Shown here: positions 55,568-63,516 of the stretch, piece after piece | How the letters are laid out: every line of letters starts with the position of its first letter | How positions within the stretch are numbered: the stretch's first letter is position 1 | NCBI RefSeq assembly: GCF_032116555.1 | Contig: NZ_CP134949.1 | Span: 3,100,001 to 3,164,000, forward strand | From: Halobaculum sp. XH14 | Lineage (GTDB): Archaea > Halobacteriota > Halobacteria > Halobacteriales > Haloferacaceae | Reading direction: 5' to 3' | DNA: 64,000 nt | Position numbers and translations under genes: made by a program | Notes under the pieces: model-generated | Databases searched by the model: none | Told to the model about the DNA's origin: nothing | The model's input: only the letters and a program-made list of their open reading frames with translations

Positions 55568-56227
55568 TTACCGTTCGGTTCCCGCGTCGGCGGCCAGTAA
55601 CCCCTCCGCCTCCAGCACCTCGGCCAGTTCGGCCATCGACTCCACGAGGAGGTCGCAGGCCGGTTCCACGGCCGGCTTCGGCTCGTAGCCGACGGCCAGC
55701 CCGGCGACCTCCAGCATCGGCAGGTCGTTCGCGCCGTCGCCGACCGCCAGGGTTCGTGCGAGCGGGACCGACCGGTCCGCGGCCAGCCGCTCCAGCTGCT
55801 CGTCCTTCGTGCCCTCGATCAGCGGCCCCTCGACCTCGCCGGTGAGGCGGCCGCCCGAGACCGGCAGGCGGTTGGCGACGATCTCGTCGACCTCGACCCC
55901 TTCGCGCTCGAGCGCGCGCGCGACGCCGCGCTCGAAGCCGCCGGTGAGGATGGCGACGTAGTGGCCGCGCTCGCGGAGGCGCTCGATGACGTCGGCCGCG
56001 CCGGGTCGCAGGCGGACCTCGCCGAAGGCCGCCTCCGCGAGGTCGTCATCGAGGCCGTCGAGGAGGCCGGCGCGCTTCCGGAGGCTCTCGGCGTAGCTGA
56101 TCTCGTCGTTCATCGCCCGCTCGGTGATCTCGGCCATGTCGGCAGCCACTCCCTCCTCGTCGCCCAGCAGGACCGTCATCTCCGAGTCCGAGAGCGTCCC
56201 GTCGAAGTCGAACGCGACGACGTGCAT
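55568..56227 (-). CDS. serB: Phosphoserine phosphatase
   Basis: HAD-family phosphatase of 219 residues hydrolysing phosphoserine to serine. Nucleophile motif FDFDGTLSD (D7, D9), Ser/Thr in LTGGFERGV and the C-terminal GDGANDLPML with Asp pair. ATG 56227 was chosen because MHVVAFDFDGTL begins the fold; the sequence farther upstream is an intergenic repeat region. Part of the serine group with the aminotransferase and serA. Confidence 0.93.
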   Translation of the reverse strand: MHVVAFDFDGTLSDSEMTVLLGDEEGVAADMAEITERAMNDEISYAESLRKRAGLLDGLDDDLAEAAFGEVRLRPGAADVIERLRERGHYVAILTGGFERGVARALEREGVEVDEIVANRLPVSGGRLTGEVEGPLIEGTKDEQLERLAADRSVPLARTLAVGDGANDLPMLEVAGLAVGYEPKPAVEPACDLLVESMAELAEVLEAEGLLAADAGTER

Positions 56228-56688
56228 GGGAGGTGGTTGGGGCTGTGTGGCTTGAACTTCGTGGTCTTGGCCATTCTTCCTGGTCGTCTCGTGCGCTGGC
56301 GTGGTTCGTGTGACCGGTAGTCGTCGCATCGTCTCGGACATCGCCGCTCGCGTCGAACTCGGCGCGCTCGTTCGGATCGCCTCGAAAGCCCCCGATGTGG
56401 TTCGTACCGAGACTAGTCCAGTCGTCGCCTCGTCCGCGAAGACGGCAGTAACAAAGCGTGTGTCCGCCTCCACGGACGACGGCAAACGACCCCGCCAGCG
56501 CCGTCGAAGTACCTCCGAACCGATCACGGTCGGAAGACGAATCGGGCTAATAACCGCGCCGAACCGCCCAAAACTCCACCCGAAACGAAGGGGTTAGCAG
56601 ACGGCTAACAGGTCGGGGACCGGCGACCACCAGGGCGAGTTCCGCCGACGGAGAAAGGCTTACCCTCGCGCCGGAGTTCCCTCGGTGC
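56228..56688. repeat. Repeat-containing intergenic region between serB and serA
   Basis: 461 bp without a gene. Holds the reverse core CTCGAAAGCCCCC (56381-56393) and a TGGTTCGTACCGA-type block next to it that recalls the other repeat regions. The right end (56650-56688) contains the serA promoter (GGCTTACCC near 56656-56664). Confidence 0.65.
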
Positions 56689-58275
56689 ATGAAGGTACTC
56701 GTCAGCGACCCGGTCGCCGACGCCGGGATCGAACTGCTGCGGGAGGCGGGCCACGAGGTCGAGACGGGCTACGACCTCGCGGGCGACGCGCTCCTCGACG
56801 CCGTCGCGGACGCGAACGCGCTCATCGTGCGCTCCGGGACGGAGGTCGACCGCGCGCTGTTCGAGGCCGCACCCGACCTCGTCATCGTCGGCCGGGCCGG
56901 CGTCGGCGTCGACAACATCGACATCGACGCGGCGACCGATCACGGCGTCATCGTCGCCAACGCCCCGCAGGGGAACATCCGCGCCGCCGCCGAACACACC
57001 GTCGCGATGGCGTTCGCCGTCGCGCGCTCCATCCCGCAGGCCCACACCCGGCTGAAGGACGGCGAGTGGGCGAAGGGCGACTACCTCGGGCGCGAACTGA
57101 ACAACAAGACGCTCGGCATCGTCGGCCTCGGCCGGGTCGGCCAGGAGGTCGCAAAGCGGCTCGACTCCTTCGGGATGGACCTCATCGTGTTCGACCCGTA
57201 CGTCTCCGAGGAGCGCGCGGAGCAGTTCGGCGCCGAACTCGTCGAGGACCTGGACGACTGTCTCGCCCGCGCGGACTTCGCCACCATCCACACCCCGCTG
57301 CTCCCCGAGACCGAGGGGATGATCGGCGCGGCGGAGCTGGACGCGCTGGGCGACGGCTACCTCATCAACGTCGCCCGCGGCGGCCTCGTCGACGAGGACG
57401 CGCTGGCCGAGGCCGTGGGGGACGGTTCCGTCCGGGGCGCCGCCCTCGACGTGTTCGCCGAGGAGCCGCTACCGGCCGACTCGCCGCTGCTCGACGTGGA
57501 CGAGGTCATCGTCACGCCCCACCTGGGCGCCTCGACCGAGGCCGCACAGGAGAACGTCGCCATCGACGCCGCCAGACAGGTGCTCGCGGCGTTCAACGAG
57601 GAGCCGGTGATGAGCGCGCTGAACGCCCCGTCGATGGACGAGTCGGCGTTCCCGCGCGTCGAGCCGTACATCGACGTCGCCGAGACGGCCGGCCGCATCG
57701 CGGCCCAGCTGCTCGGCGAGCGCATCTCCTCGGTCGAGGTCACCTACGAGGGCGACATCGCCGAGGAGGAGGTCGACCTCGTCACCGCCTCCGCGCTGAA
57801 GGGCGTGTTCTCCCAGCTCGAGTACGAGGTGAACGCCGTCAACGCGCCCCAGCTCGCGGAGGACCGCGGCATCGACGTGACCGAGAGCAAGACCCGCCAG
57901 ACCGAGGACTTCCAGAGCCTCGTCACCGTCACCGTCGAGGACGGCGACACGTCGATGTCGGTCGACGGGACGCTGTTCGCGGGCGACGACCCGCGCATCG
58001 TCCGCATCGACGACTACCGCGTCGACGCCCGACCGTACGGCCACATGCTCGTCGCGCGCAACCGCGACGAACCCGGCGTCATCGGCCTCATCGGCACCGT
58101 ACTCGGCGACGCCGGCGTCAACATCGCGGGGATGTTCAACGCCCGCGAGACCATCGGCGGCGAGGCGATTACCGTCTACAACCTCGACGGCGCGGTGCCC
58201 GAGGAGACGCTCGAGCGGCTCCTGTCCGACGACCGCATCATCGAGGTGACTGCGATCACCCTGGACGGGACGTAG
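56689..58275 (+). CDS. serA: D-3-phosphoglycerate dehydrogenase
   Basis: First step of serine synthesis, NAD-dependent. A 528-residue long-type enzyme: substrate domain, NAD domain with GIVGLGRVGQEVAKRL (near 143-158), catalytic Arg230 in INVARGGLVDE and His278 in VTPHLGAST, then an intervening allosteric domain (about 310-450) and a C-terminal ACT domain (about 452-528, LVARNRDEPGVIGLIG) for serine feedback. ATG 56689 with CTTACC about 27 nt upstream. Confidence 0.97.
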   Translation: MKVLVSDPVADAGIELLREAGHEVETGYDLAGDALLDAVADANALIVRSGTEVDRALFEAAPDLVIVGRAGVGVDNIDIDAATDHGVIVANAPQGNIRAAAEHTVAMAFAVARSIPQAHTRLKDGEWAKGDYLGRELNNKTLGIVGLGRVGQEVAKRLDSFGMDLIVFDPYVSEERAEQFGAELVEDLDDCLARADFATIHTPLLPETEGMIGAAELDALGDGYLINVARGGLVDEDALAEAVGDGSVRGAALDVFAEEPLPADSPLLDVDEVIVTPHLGASTEAAQENVAIDAARQVLAAFNEEPVMSALNAPSMDESAFPRVEPYIDVAETAGRIAAQLLGERISSVEVTYEGDIAEEEVDLVTASALKGVFSQLEYEVNAVNAPQLAEDRGIDVTESKTRQTEDFQSLVTVTVEDGDTSMSVDGTLFAGDDPRIVRIDDYRVDARPYGHMLVARNRDEPGVIGLIGTVLGDAGVNIAGMFNARETIGGEAITVYNLDGAVPEETLERLLSDDRIIEVTAITLDGT

Positions 58276-58301
58276 CTCCGGCGTCGTCGCCCCGGCGGGG
58301 C

Positions 58302-59261
58302 TCAGTCGTCGGTCGAACCGCCGTCGGCGACGGCGGTTTCGGTGACGTCGTTGATGGTGTCGACGTGGTCGTCGGCGTCCCGGATCGCGTCCGACTGCTC
58401 GCGCACGGCGGCGTCGATCTCGCGGGCCTCCGTCAGGATGCGGTCCGCGTTCTCGGCCGTCTGGTCGACCATCGCGGAGATCTCCTCGGCGCTCGCGGCC
58501 TGCTGGTCGGTCGCGGTCGCCACCTGCGTCACGCCCACGTCGAGCTCCTCGACCGAGTCGGAGATGTCCTCGAGGTTCTCCATCGCGTTGTCCACCTCGT
58601 CGATGCCTTCACGAACCTTCCCGTCGCTCTCGTCGAGCGCGTCGACCGCCGAGGACGTGTCGGACTTGATGCCGTCGAGCGTCGCCTCGATGTCGGCCGC
58701 GCGCTGCTGTGACTCCTCCGCGAGCCCCTTGATCTCCTCTGCGACCACCGAGAAGCCCGCACCCGCCTCGCCCGCGCGGGCGGCCTCGATCGAGGCGTTG
58801 AGCGCGAGCAGGTTCGTCTGGTCGGCGATGTCGTTGATCACGTCGATGATGACGTCGATCTCGTCGACGCCGTCGTCGATCTTCCTGACGCGATCGGAGA
58901 CGGTGTCGGAGGCGTCCCGGACCTCCCCCATGGCGTCGATGACCTTCCGGGCCGACCGGCGGCCCTCGCCCGCGAGGTCGCTCACCTCCTGGCTCTCGGC
59001 GGCGACTTCCTCGGCCGAGGAGGCGACCTCCTCGACCGCGGCGCTCATGTCCGTGACCTCCGAGCGCACCTCGCCCATCCCCTCGCTCTGTTCACGGCTG
59101 AGTTCGACGATCTCGTCGGTCCGTCCGGCGATCTCCTCGGACGTGCCCTGAAGCTCCGCCAGCGCGTCCGACACCTCGTCCTCGACGTCGTCCAGTTCGT
59201 TCTCGATGTCCGATGCGACCGCCGGCCCGTCGTCCGCGTTCGGTGATGACACTGTCTTCAC
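58302..59261 (-). CDS. Soluble minimal methyl-accepting transducer
   Basis: A 319-residue chemoreceptor that is nearly all signalling coiled coil. The hairpin tip INDIADQTNLLALNASIEAA is at about 142-161, with methylation-type helices before and after; no membrane, PAS or other sensor domain is visible. It may sense through a partner, or act as a CheA adaptor. GTG 59261 gives the full length; GTG 59252 fits a TATA CATATG (59276-59281) at -27 better. Convergent with serA. Confidence 0.88.
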   Translation of the reverse strand: MKTVSSPNADDGPAVASDIENELDDVEDEVSDALAELQGTSEEIAGRTDEIVELSREQSEGMGEVRSEVTDMSAAVEEVASSAEEVAAESQEVSDLAGEGRRSARKVIDAMGEVRDASDTVSDRVRKIDDGVDEIDVIIDVINDIADQTNLLALNASIEAARAGEAGAGFSVVAEEIKGLAEESQQRAADIEATLDGIKSDTSSAVDALDESDGKVREGIDEVDNAMENLEDISDSVEELDVGVTQVATATDQQAASAEEISAMVDQTAENADRILTEAREIDAAVREQSDAIRDADDHVDTINDVTETAVADGGSTDD

Positions 59262-59396
59262 CGAGGGCGACCTGGCATATGAGAACTCGGCCCCGATTAC
59301 AGATCCTGGTATTTTCCCGACCGATTCGAACGCGTTCCGAACGGTCGGATCGGCCCACGACGGGCCGGGACCGGATGCGTCGGGGTGCCCGGGGAC

Positions 59397-59846
59397 TCAC
59401 CGGAGCCAGTCGCGCAGTTTCCCGATCCACGACCGGTTCCCGGACGGCGAGGACGCGCCCGCGGTGTCGTTCTCGCCCTCGGCGTCCGTGCGGTCCCCCT
59501 CGTGAGCGTCCGCGAGCAGCGCCTCGTATCGCGTGATGATGTGCTGGCGCTCCCGGTCCCGGGCGACCAGTTGCCGCCTGAGCCGGGCGTTCTCCCGCCT
59601 GAGCCGGGCGACCTCCGGGGCGTCCGCGCCGCCGTACGTCTCCCCCGCCTCGCGCCGCAGGTCGCCGTCCGTTTCCTCGTCGCTCCGCCGCTCATCGCCG
59701 TCAGTCGTCTCGCCGTCTCGCGCTTTTCTCCACCGGGGTCCGTCGGCACGCACCCCGGCCCGTGCGCGTCCGGCCTCGGAGGACGTCACGCCCGTCGGCG
59801 TGTCGGGGACCTGTCCGTCGCTTGCGCGTCGCGCGTCCACCACCAT
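59397..59846 (-). CDS. Hypothetical protein with a coiled coil, 149 aa
   Basis: Begins MVVDARRASDGQVPDTPTGV; the first 90 residues are charged and low-complexity, then a coiled coil (APEVARLRRENARLRRQLVA, RERQHIITRYEALLAD) with a hydrophilic tail ending SWIGKLRDWLR. No family is recognised. ATG 59846 is preferred over the one at 59879. Function unknown. Confidence 0.55.
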   Translation of the reverse strand: MVVDARRASDGQVPDTPTGVTSSEAGRARAGVRADGPRWRKARDGETTDGDERRSDEETDGDLRREAGETYGGADAPEVARLRRENARLRRQLVARDRERQHIITRYEALLADAHEGDRTDAEGENDTAGASSPSGNRSWIGKLRDWLR

Positions 59847-60005
59847 GGAACGGTCTAGCACGCGCGGGTGGAAAAACACCCGTCGGACGGACGGGTCACG
59901 CGTCGGACGGGTGGGTCACGCCCGGGTGACGGCCCGGCAACGCGCGAGGACGGCCGCCGATTCGGCCGATCGCTGACCAGGCCGATCGCTGGCCCGGCCG
60001 ACCCG

Positions 60006-61265
60006 TCACTCCAGCAGCGCCCGGACCGCCTCGACGTCGTTCGCCACGGGTTCGGGGTCCTCGCCCGCCGCGAACGCCGCGTCGGGGTCCTTCAGCAGGT
60101 GGCCGGTCGTGAGACAGACCACGTCCTCGTCGACGGCGACGACGCCCCGCTCGCGGAGCTTCCGAAGCCCTGCGACCGAGGCCGCCGAGGCCGGTTCGAC
60201 GCCGACGCCCTCGCCGGCGAGCGCGCGCTGAGCGTCGGTGATCTCCGCGTCACTGACGGCGACGGCGGTGCCGCCGGTCTCGCGGATGCCCGGGAGCGCC
60301 TTCGGCGCGTTCACCGGGTTGCCGATGCGAATGGCGGTCGCGCGCGTCTCCACCTCGTCCCAGCGCTCGACCTCGTCGGCGCCGGACTCGACCGCCTCGA
60401 CCATCGGCGCGGCGCCCTCGGCCTGGACGCCGGTCAGCGCCGGCACCTCCCCGGGCGCGAGTTCACCAGCGGTCACGAGTTCACGGAACGCCTTGAACAG
60501 CGCGGCCGTGTTGCCGGCGTTGCCGACGGGGAGGACGATCCGGTCCGGGAACGCCCCGTAGTCGGCGTAGAAGCGCTCCAGGATCTCGAAGCCGATCGTC
60601 TTCTGACCCTCCAGCCGGAAGGGGTTGAGCGAGTTCAGGAGGTAGACGTCGCCGTCGGCCGCGAGCGCCTGGACGATGTCGAGGCAGGCGTCGAAGTTGC
60701 CGTCGACTTCGAGGATCCGGGCGTCGTGGAGGCTGGCCTGTGCGATCTTCCCGGCCGCGACCTTGCCCGACGGGAGCAGCACGAGCGTCTCCATGCCGGC
60801 GCGGGCGCCGTAGGCCGCGAGCGCCGCGGAGGTGTTGCCCGTCGAGGCACACGCGAGGCGCTCGACGCCGAGTTCGCGGGCGACGCGGACGCCGACGGTC
60901 ATCCCGCGGTCCTTGAACGAGCCGGTGGGGTTCATCCCCTCGTGTTTCACCCGCAGGCGGTTCACGCCGACCGACTCGCGGAGCCGCGGCACCTCGTGGA
61001 GCGGCGTGTTCCCCTCGGGGAGCGAGACGCCTTCCTCGAAGGGGAGCGCCGCCGAATACCGCCAGACGCCCTCACCCGAGAAGTCCTCGAACGTCGGGAG
61101 GTCGGCGTAGCGGGCCTCCAGCAGGCCGTCGCAGTCGTCGCAGGTGTACCGGATGGCGTCGAACGGCGCGAACTGCTCGCCGCAGGCGATACACTCCAGC
61201 CAGGTGCCGGCGGCGGCCGCCGGCGGGGCCGACTGGGCGGGCGCGTCGAGGACGAGGTCGGTCAT
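60006..61265 (-). CDS. thrC: Threonine synthase
   Basis: PLP enzyme that turns O-phosphohomoserine into threonine. A 419-residue archaeal form with an N-terminal zinc ribbon (C25, C28, C42, C45: CIACGEQF...TCDDCD), PLP Lys118 in NPTGSFKDRGM, and GNAGNTAALFKAF. ATG 61265 with TATA (minus strand ACTTTTCA) about 27 nt before. Alone; the homoserine supply genes are elsewhere, and metX shares the homoserine substrate pool. Confidence 0.95.
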   Translation of the reverse strand: MTDLVLDAPAQSAPPAAAAGTWLECIACGEQFAPFDAIRYTCDDCDGLLEARYADLPTFEDFSGEGVWRYSAALPFEEGVSLPEGNTPLHEVPRLRESVGVNRLRVKHEGMNPTGSFKDRGMTVGVRVARELGVERLACASTGNTSAALAAYGARAGMETLVLLPSGKVAAGKIAQASLHDARILEVDGNFDACLDIVQALAADGDVYLLNSLNPFRLEGQKTIGFEILERFYADYGAFPDRIVLPVGNAGNTAALFKAFRELVTAGELAPGEVPALTGVQAEGAAPMVEAVESGADEVERWDEVETRATAIRIGNPVNAPKALPGIRETGGTAVAVSDAEITDAQRALAGEGVGVEPASAASVAGLRKLRERGVVAVDEDVVCLTTGHLLKDPDAAFAAGEDPEPVANDVEAVRALLE

Positions 61266-61311
61266 TGCCGGTGTGTCGGCCTCGGCAGTGAAAAGTCGGC
61301 GGATTGTGGCG

Positions 61312-61378
61312 GGTAGTGCCGAGCGGCAGTCGGAGGCCGCGAGGCGAGGTAGTGCCGAGCGGCAGTCGGAGGCCGCGA
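61312..61378. repeat. Tandem duplication (period 36 bp) between thrC and the XRE gene
   Basis: GGTAGTGCCGAGCGGCAGTC onward (31 bp) is at 61312-61342 and again, identical, at 61348-61378. It lies directly before the 3' end of the XRE gene at 61381 and upstream of thrC. Confidence 0.85.
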
Positions 61379-61380
61379 AC

Positions 61381-61575
61381 TCACTCCTCGGGGTCGAACA
61401 CGTCCTCGATGCGGCAGCCGAAGTGGTCCGCGAGCGCGAACGCCAGTTCCAGCGACGGGTCGTACCGCTCGCGCTCGATCGAGTTGATGGTCTGTCTCGT
61501 CACGTCGACGGCGGCCGCCAGGTCGGCCTGGCTCAGCCCCTCCCGTTCCCGGCGTTCCCGGAGGTCGTTCCTCAT
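61381..61575 (-). CDS. XRE-family helix-turn-helix regulator, 64 aa
   Basis: Compact HTH: MRNDLRERREREGLSQADLA, then VDVTRQTINSIERERYDPSLEL, the Cro/C1-type recognition pattern, ending FGCRIEDVFDPEE. Its ATG overlaps the stop of the upstream membrane gene by 4 bp, so the two are coupled. In bacteria such short XRE proteins often pair with DUF2178 membrane proteins. Target unknown; an inverted-repeat array upstream of the operon is a candidate. Confidence 0.9.
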   Translation of the reverse strand: MRNDLRERREREGLSQADLAAAVDVTRQTINSIERERYDPSLELAFALADHFGCRIEDVFDPEE

Positions 61576-61985
61576 GACCGATACCTGAACACGACGTAGA
61601 TGCCTCCCCACGTCAGACAGATGACCGCGTAGGCGTACAGCAGCGTCTCGGCCCGCGCCGTCATCGTGTACTGGCTGGTCGCCTCGAGGAGGAACATCGC
61701 GACGAAGACGACGAGCCCGAGATAGCCGAACAGCTGGAACGTGACGTCGCTCGCGCGGCGGCCGATCTCGCGCTCGCGCTCGTCCTGGAGTTCGATCTCG
61801 CTGCCGAACTGCAGGAACAGCGTCAACGCCAGCGCGCCGACGGCCGTGACCGCGTACACGACGAGCCCCGCGAGCGAGTAGTCGAGGAACATCCCCCCGA
61901 GGAGGCTCGCGATGCCGACGCCGATGAGGGCGTAGATGATCCGCCTGTACCGTCGTCCGCTCTGGATCGGCCGTGTGGTCGTCAT
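61572..61985 (-). CDS. DUF2178-like membrane protein, 137 aa
   Basis: About four hydrophobic segments (IYALIGVGIASLLGGMFLDY, VVYAVTAVGALALTLFLQFG, FGYLGLVVFVAMFLLEA, LYAYAVICLTWGGIYVVF) separated by a charged ELQDEREREIGRRASDV loop typical of DUF2178. First gene of a two-gene operon with the XRE regulator. ATG 61985. Membrane regulator partner is inferred from the pairing. No precise function known. Confidence 0.8.
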   Translation of the reverse strand: MTTTRPIQSGRRYRRIIYALIGVGIASLLGGMFLDYSLAGLVVYAVTAVGALALTLFLQFGSEIELQDEREREIGRRASDVTFQLFGYLGLVVFVAMFLLEATSQYTMTARAETLLYAYAVICLTWGGIYVVFRYRS

Positions 61986-62019
61986 GGATCGTCTCTTGGA
62001 GGGGGTGGTCAGCGGGAAC

Positions 62020-62067
62020 GTAAAGCGATGGTGTGGAAAGCTCGCTTTACAGTAAAGGGAACTTTAC
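62020..62067. promoter_or_regulatory. Four-half-site GTAAAG/CTTTAC array upstream of the DUF2178/XRE operon
   Basis: GTAAAG at 62020-62025 and 62052-62057; CTTTAC at 62045-62050 and 62062-62067. CTTTAC-A-GTAAAG (62045-62057) and GTAAAG-GGAA-CTTTAC (62052-62067) are perfect palindromes, and the outer pair forms another. The array is 35-80 bp before ATG 61985; one half-site (CTTTACG, minus) may also serve as TATA. Autoregulation by the XRE protein is the simplest reading. Confidence 0.6.
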
Positions 62068-62227
62068 ATCGGATGATAAATCTGCCGCTCGACGCCGCGC
62101 TCCACCGACCGCCACCCGCCCGTCGTCGACCCGTCCCACGGCCGGACGGCAGCCCTCGTTCGATCCGACCGGAACCCGCCGGAGAACGAGCCGTTCGTCG
62201 ATGTTGCTCCTCACCCACCGTCGTCGG

Positions 62228-62602
62228 CTACGCCTCGTCGCCGAAGCCGTCGATGCGGTCGTGGACGGTGTCGGACCACTCGTCGAGCGCCGCGTGGAGC
62301 ATCTCCTTGGCCTCACCCAGCGGGGTCGCCGTGTACTGGTAGACGTAGCCGCCGGGGTCGAGCAGCCGGCGCTCGCGCTCGGCGAGGTTCTTCTCGAGGA
62401 GGGTCGTCAGCGACCGGTTCACGTTCGAGCGGTCCCGATCGAGCACCTCGGCGAGCTCCTCGACGGTGCTGCCCGGGTGGTCCCGCAGCGTGAGATACGT
62501 CCGGCTCTCGTGTTCCTGGATCCCGAAGACGCAGGCCATCACGTGCTGGAACGTCGGCTCCTCGGTGTGGATGAGGTCCTCCATGTCGGGTGCGTCGCTC
62601 AT
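62228..62602 (-). CDS. TrmB/MarR-like HTH regulator, 124 aa
   Basis: A winged-helix regulator: VMACVFGIQEHESRTYLTLR, HPGSTVEELAEVLDRDRSNV, NRSLTTLLEKNLAERERRLL, and YVYQYTATPLGEAKEML as wing. The order and dimer helix at the C-terminus (DEWSDTVHDRIDGFGDEA) fit haloarchaeal sugar/TrmB-like or PadR-like proteins. TATA GGTTTAACC (minus strand, about 62625-62633) is about 27 nt from ATG 62602. Target unknown. Confidence 0.82.
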   Translation of the reverse strand: MSDAPDMEDLIHTEEPTFQHVMACVFGIQEHESRTYLTLRDHPGSTVEELAEVLDRDRSNVNRSLTTLLEKNLAERERRLLDPGGYVYQYTATPLGEAKEMLHAALDEWSDTVHDRIDGFGDEA

Positions 62603-62706
62603 CGGACCGGGCTACGGACGTGGCGCGGTTAAACCCCGACCATGGGGCAGTTCTGCCGGGTGACCTGCCGGAGAATCCGTCTGATAACCCGGCCGACGAG
62701 GTCCGC

Positions 62707-62943
62707 TCACTCCGCCTTCGCGTAGCCCATCTTCTCGATACACGCCCGCATCTCCGACTCGTCGGGGTGTTTGTGCAGCCGCGTCGGCGTGTCGCAGTAG
62801 AACGTCTCGCCGTCGTGGCGGAGCGTGAGTTCCCGCTCGTCGCCGAACAGGTCCGCGGTGACGACGACGCGCCGCCCCGACCGCATCGCCTCGATGAGCT
62901 CGTCGGCGGTCAGTTCACCGGCGTCGACGCGCAGCGGTGGCAT
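62707..62943 (-). CDS. Hypothetical protein, 78 aa
   Basis: MPPLRVDAGELTADELIEAM ... VVVTADLFGDERELTLRHDG ... MRACIEKMGYAKAE. A small alpha/beta protein with no membrane segment. I cannot place it in a family with confidence. ATG 62943 is only 60 bp from the divergent VOC gene. Function unknown. Confidence 0.6.
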   Translation of the reverse strand: MPPLRVDAGELTADELIEAMRSGRRVVVTADLFGDERELTLRHDGETFYCDTPTRLHKHPDESEMRACIEKMGYAKAE

Positions 62944-63002
62944 CGACTAGGCGTGCGTGGCCCGCCGCCATGTTTCTTGCTCCCCGCCTCGAACGTCGGT
63001 CC

Positions 63003-63404
63003 ATGAACGCGCGCACCATCGACCACGCCACGCTCCACGTGCCGACCGACGGGCTCGAGGATGCCCGGGCGTTCTACGGCGACGCGCTCGGCTTCGACCT
63101 GGCGGGCGTCGAGCGCTTCGAGGCCGGGGAAACTCCATTCTTCGACGTCAGATTGACCCCCGAACACCTGCTCCACCTCTGGCCGACCGAGGAGTTCGCG
63201 GAACCGGACGGGACGGGCTACGACCACCTCGCGCTGGTCGTCGAGGAGGGAATCGAGGCGATCACGGCCGAACTGAACGCCGCCGGCGTCGAGATCGAAC
63301 GCCGGCTGGAGAACCCGGTGGGCGCGACCGGCCGCGCGCCGGCGGTGTACGTCCGGGACCCGTTCGGCTATCGGGTGGAGCTGAAGGAGCCGGTGGAGGG
63401 GTAG
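63003..63404 (+). CDS. VOC superfamily protein (glyoxalase-like)
   Basis: A 133-residue metal-binding betaalphabetabetabeta fold: TIDHATLHVPTDGLEDARAF (first His), then GYDHLALVVEEGIEAIT (second His) and the C-terminal VYVRDPFGYRVELKEP with conserved Glu. Such proteins include glyoxalase I and ring-cleaving dioxygenases; which reaction applies is open. ATG 63003 with TGTTTCTT about 27 nt upstream. Confidence 0.88.
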   Translation: MNARTIDHATLHVPTDGLEDARAFYGDALGFDLAGVERFEAGETPFFDVRLTPEHLLHLWPTEEFAEPDGTGYDHLALVVEEGIEAITAELNAAGVEIERRLENPVGATGRAPAVYVRDPFGYRVELKEPVEG

Positions 63405-63421
63405 CGGGAAGGGAGTCGGGT

Positions 63422-63516
63422 CGCCGGAACGGCCTCAGTCGGTTGTCGACTTCTTCGAAACCGACGACGAAGGTATCGGCCGCCGGAGCGGCCTCAGTTC
63501 GTCGTCGATTTCGACC
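63422..63516. repeat. Partial duplication (period 59 bp) at the 3' end of the last gene
   Basis: CGCCGGAACGGCCTCAGTCG... at 63422 and CGCCGGAGCGGCCTCAGTTC... at 63481 are related over about 33 bp, each holding the TCA that is the stop of the minus-strand gene in the second copy (63494). Local slippage is likely. Confidence 0.55.
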
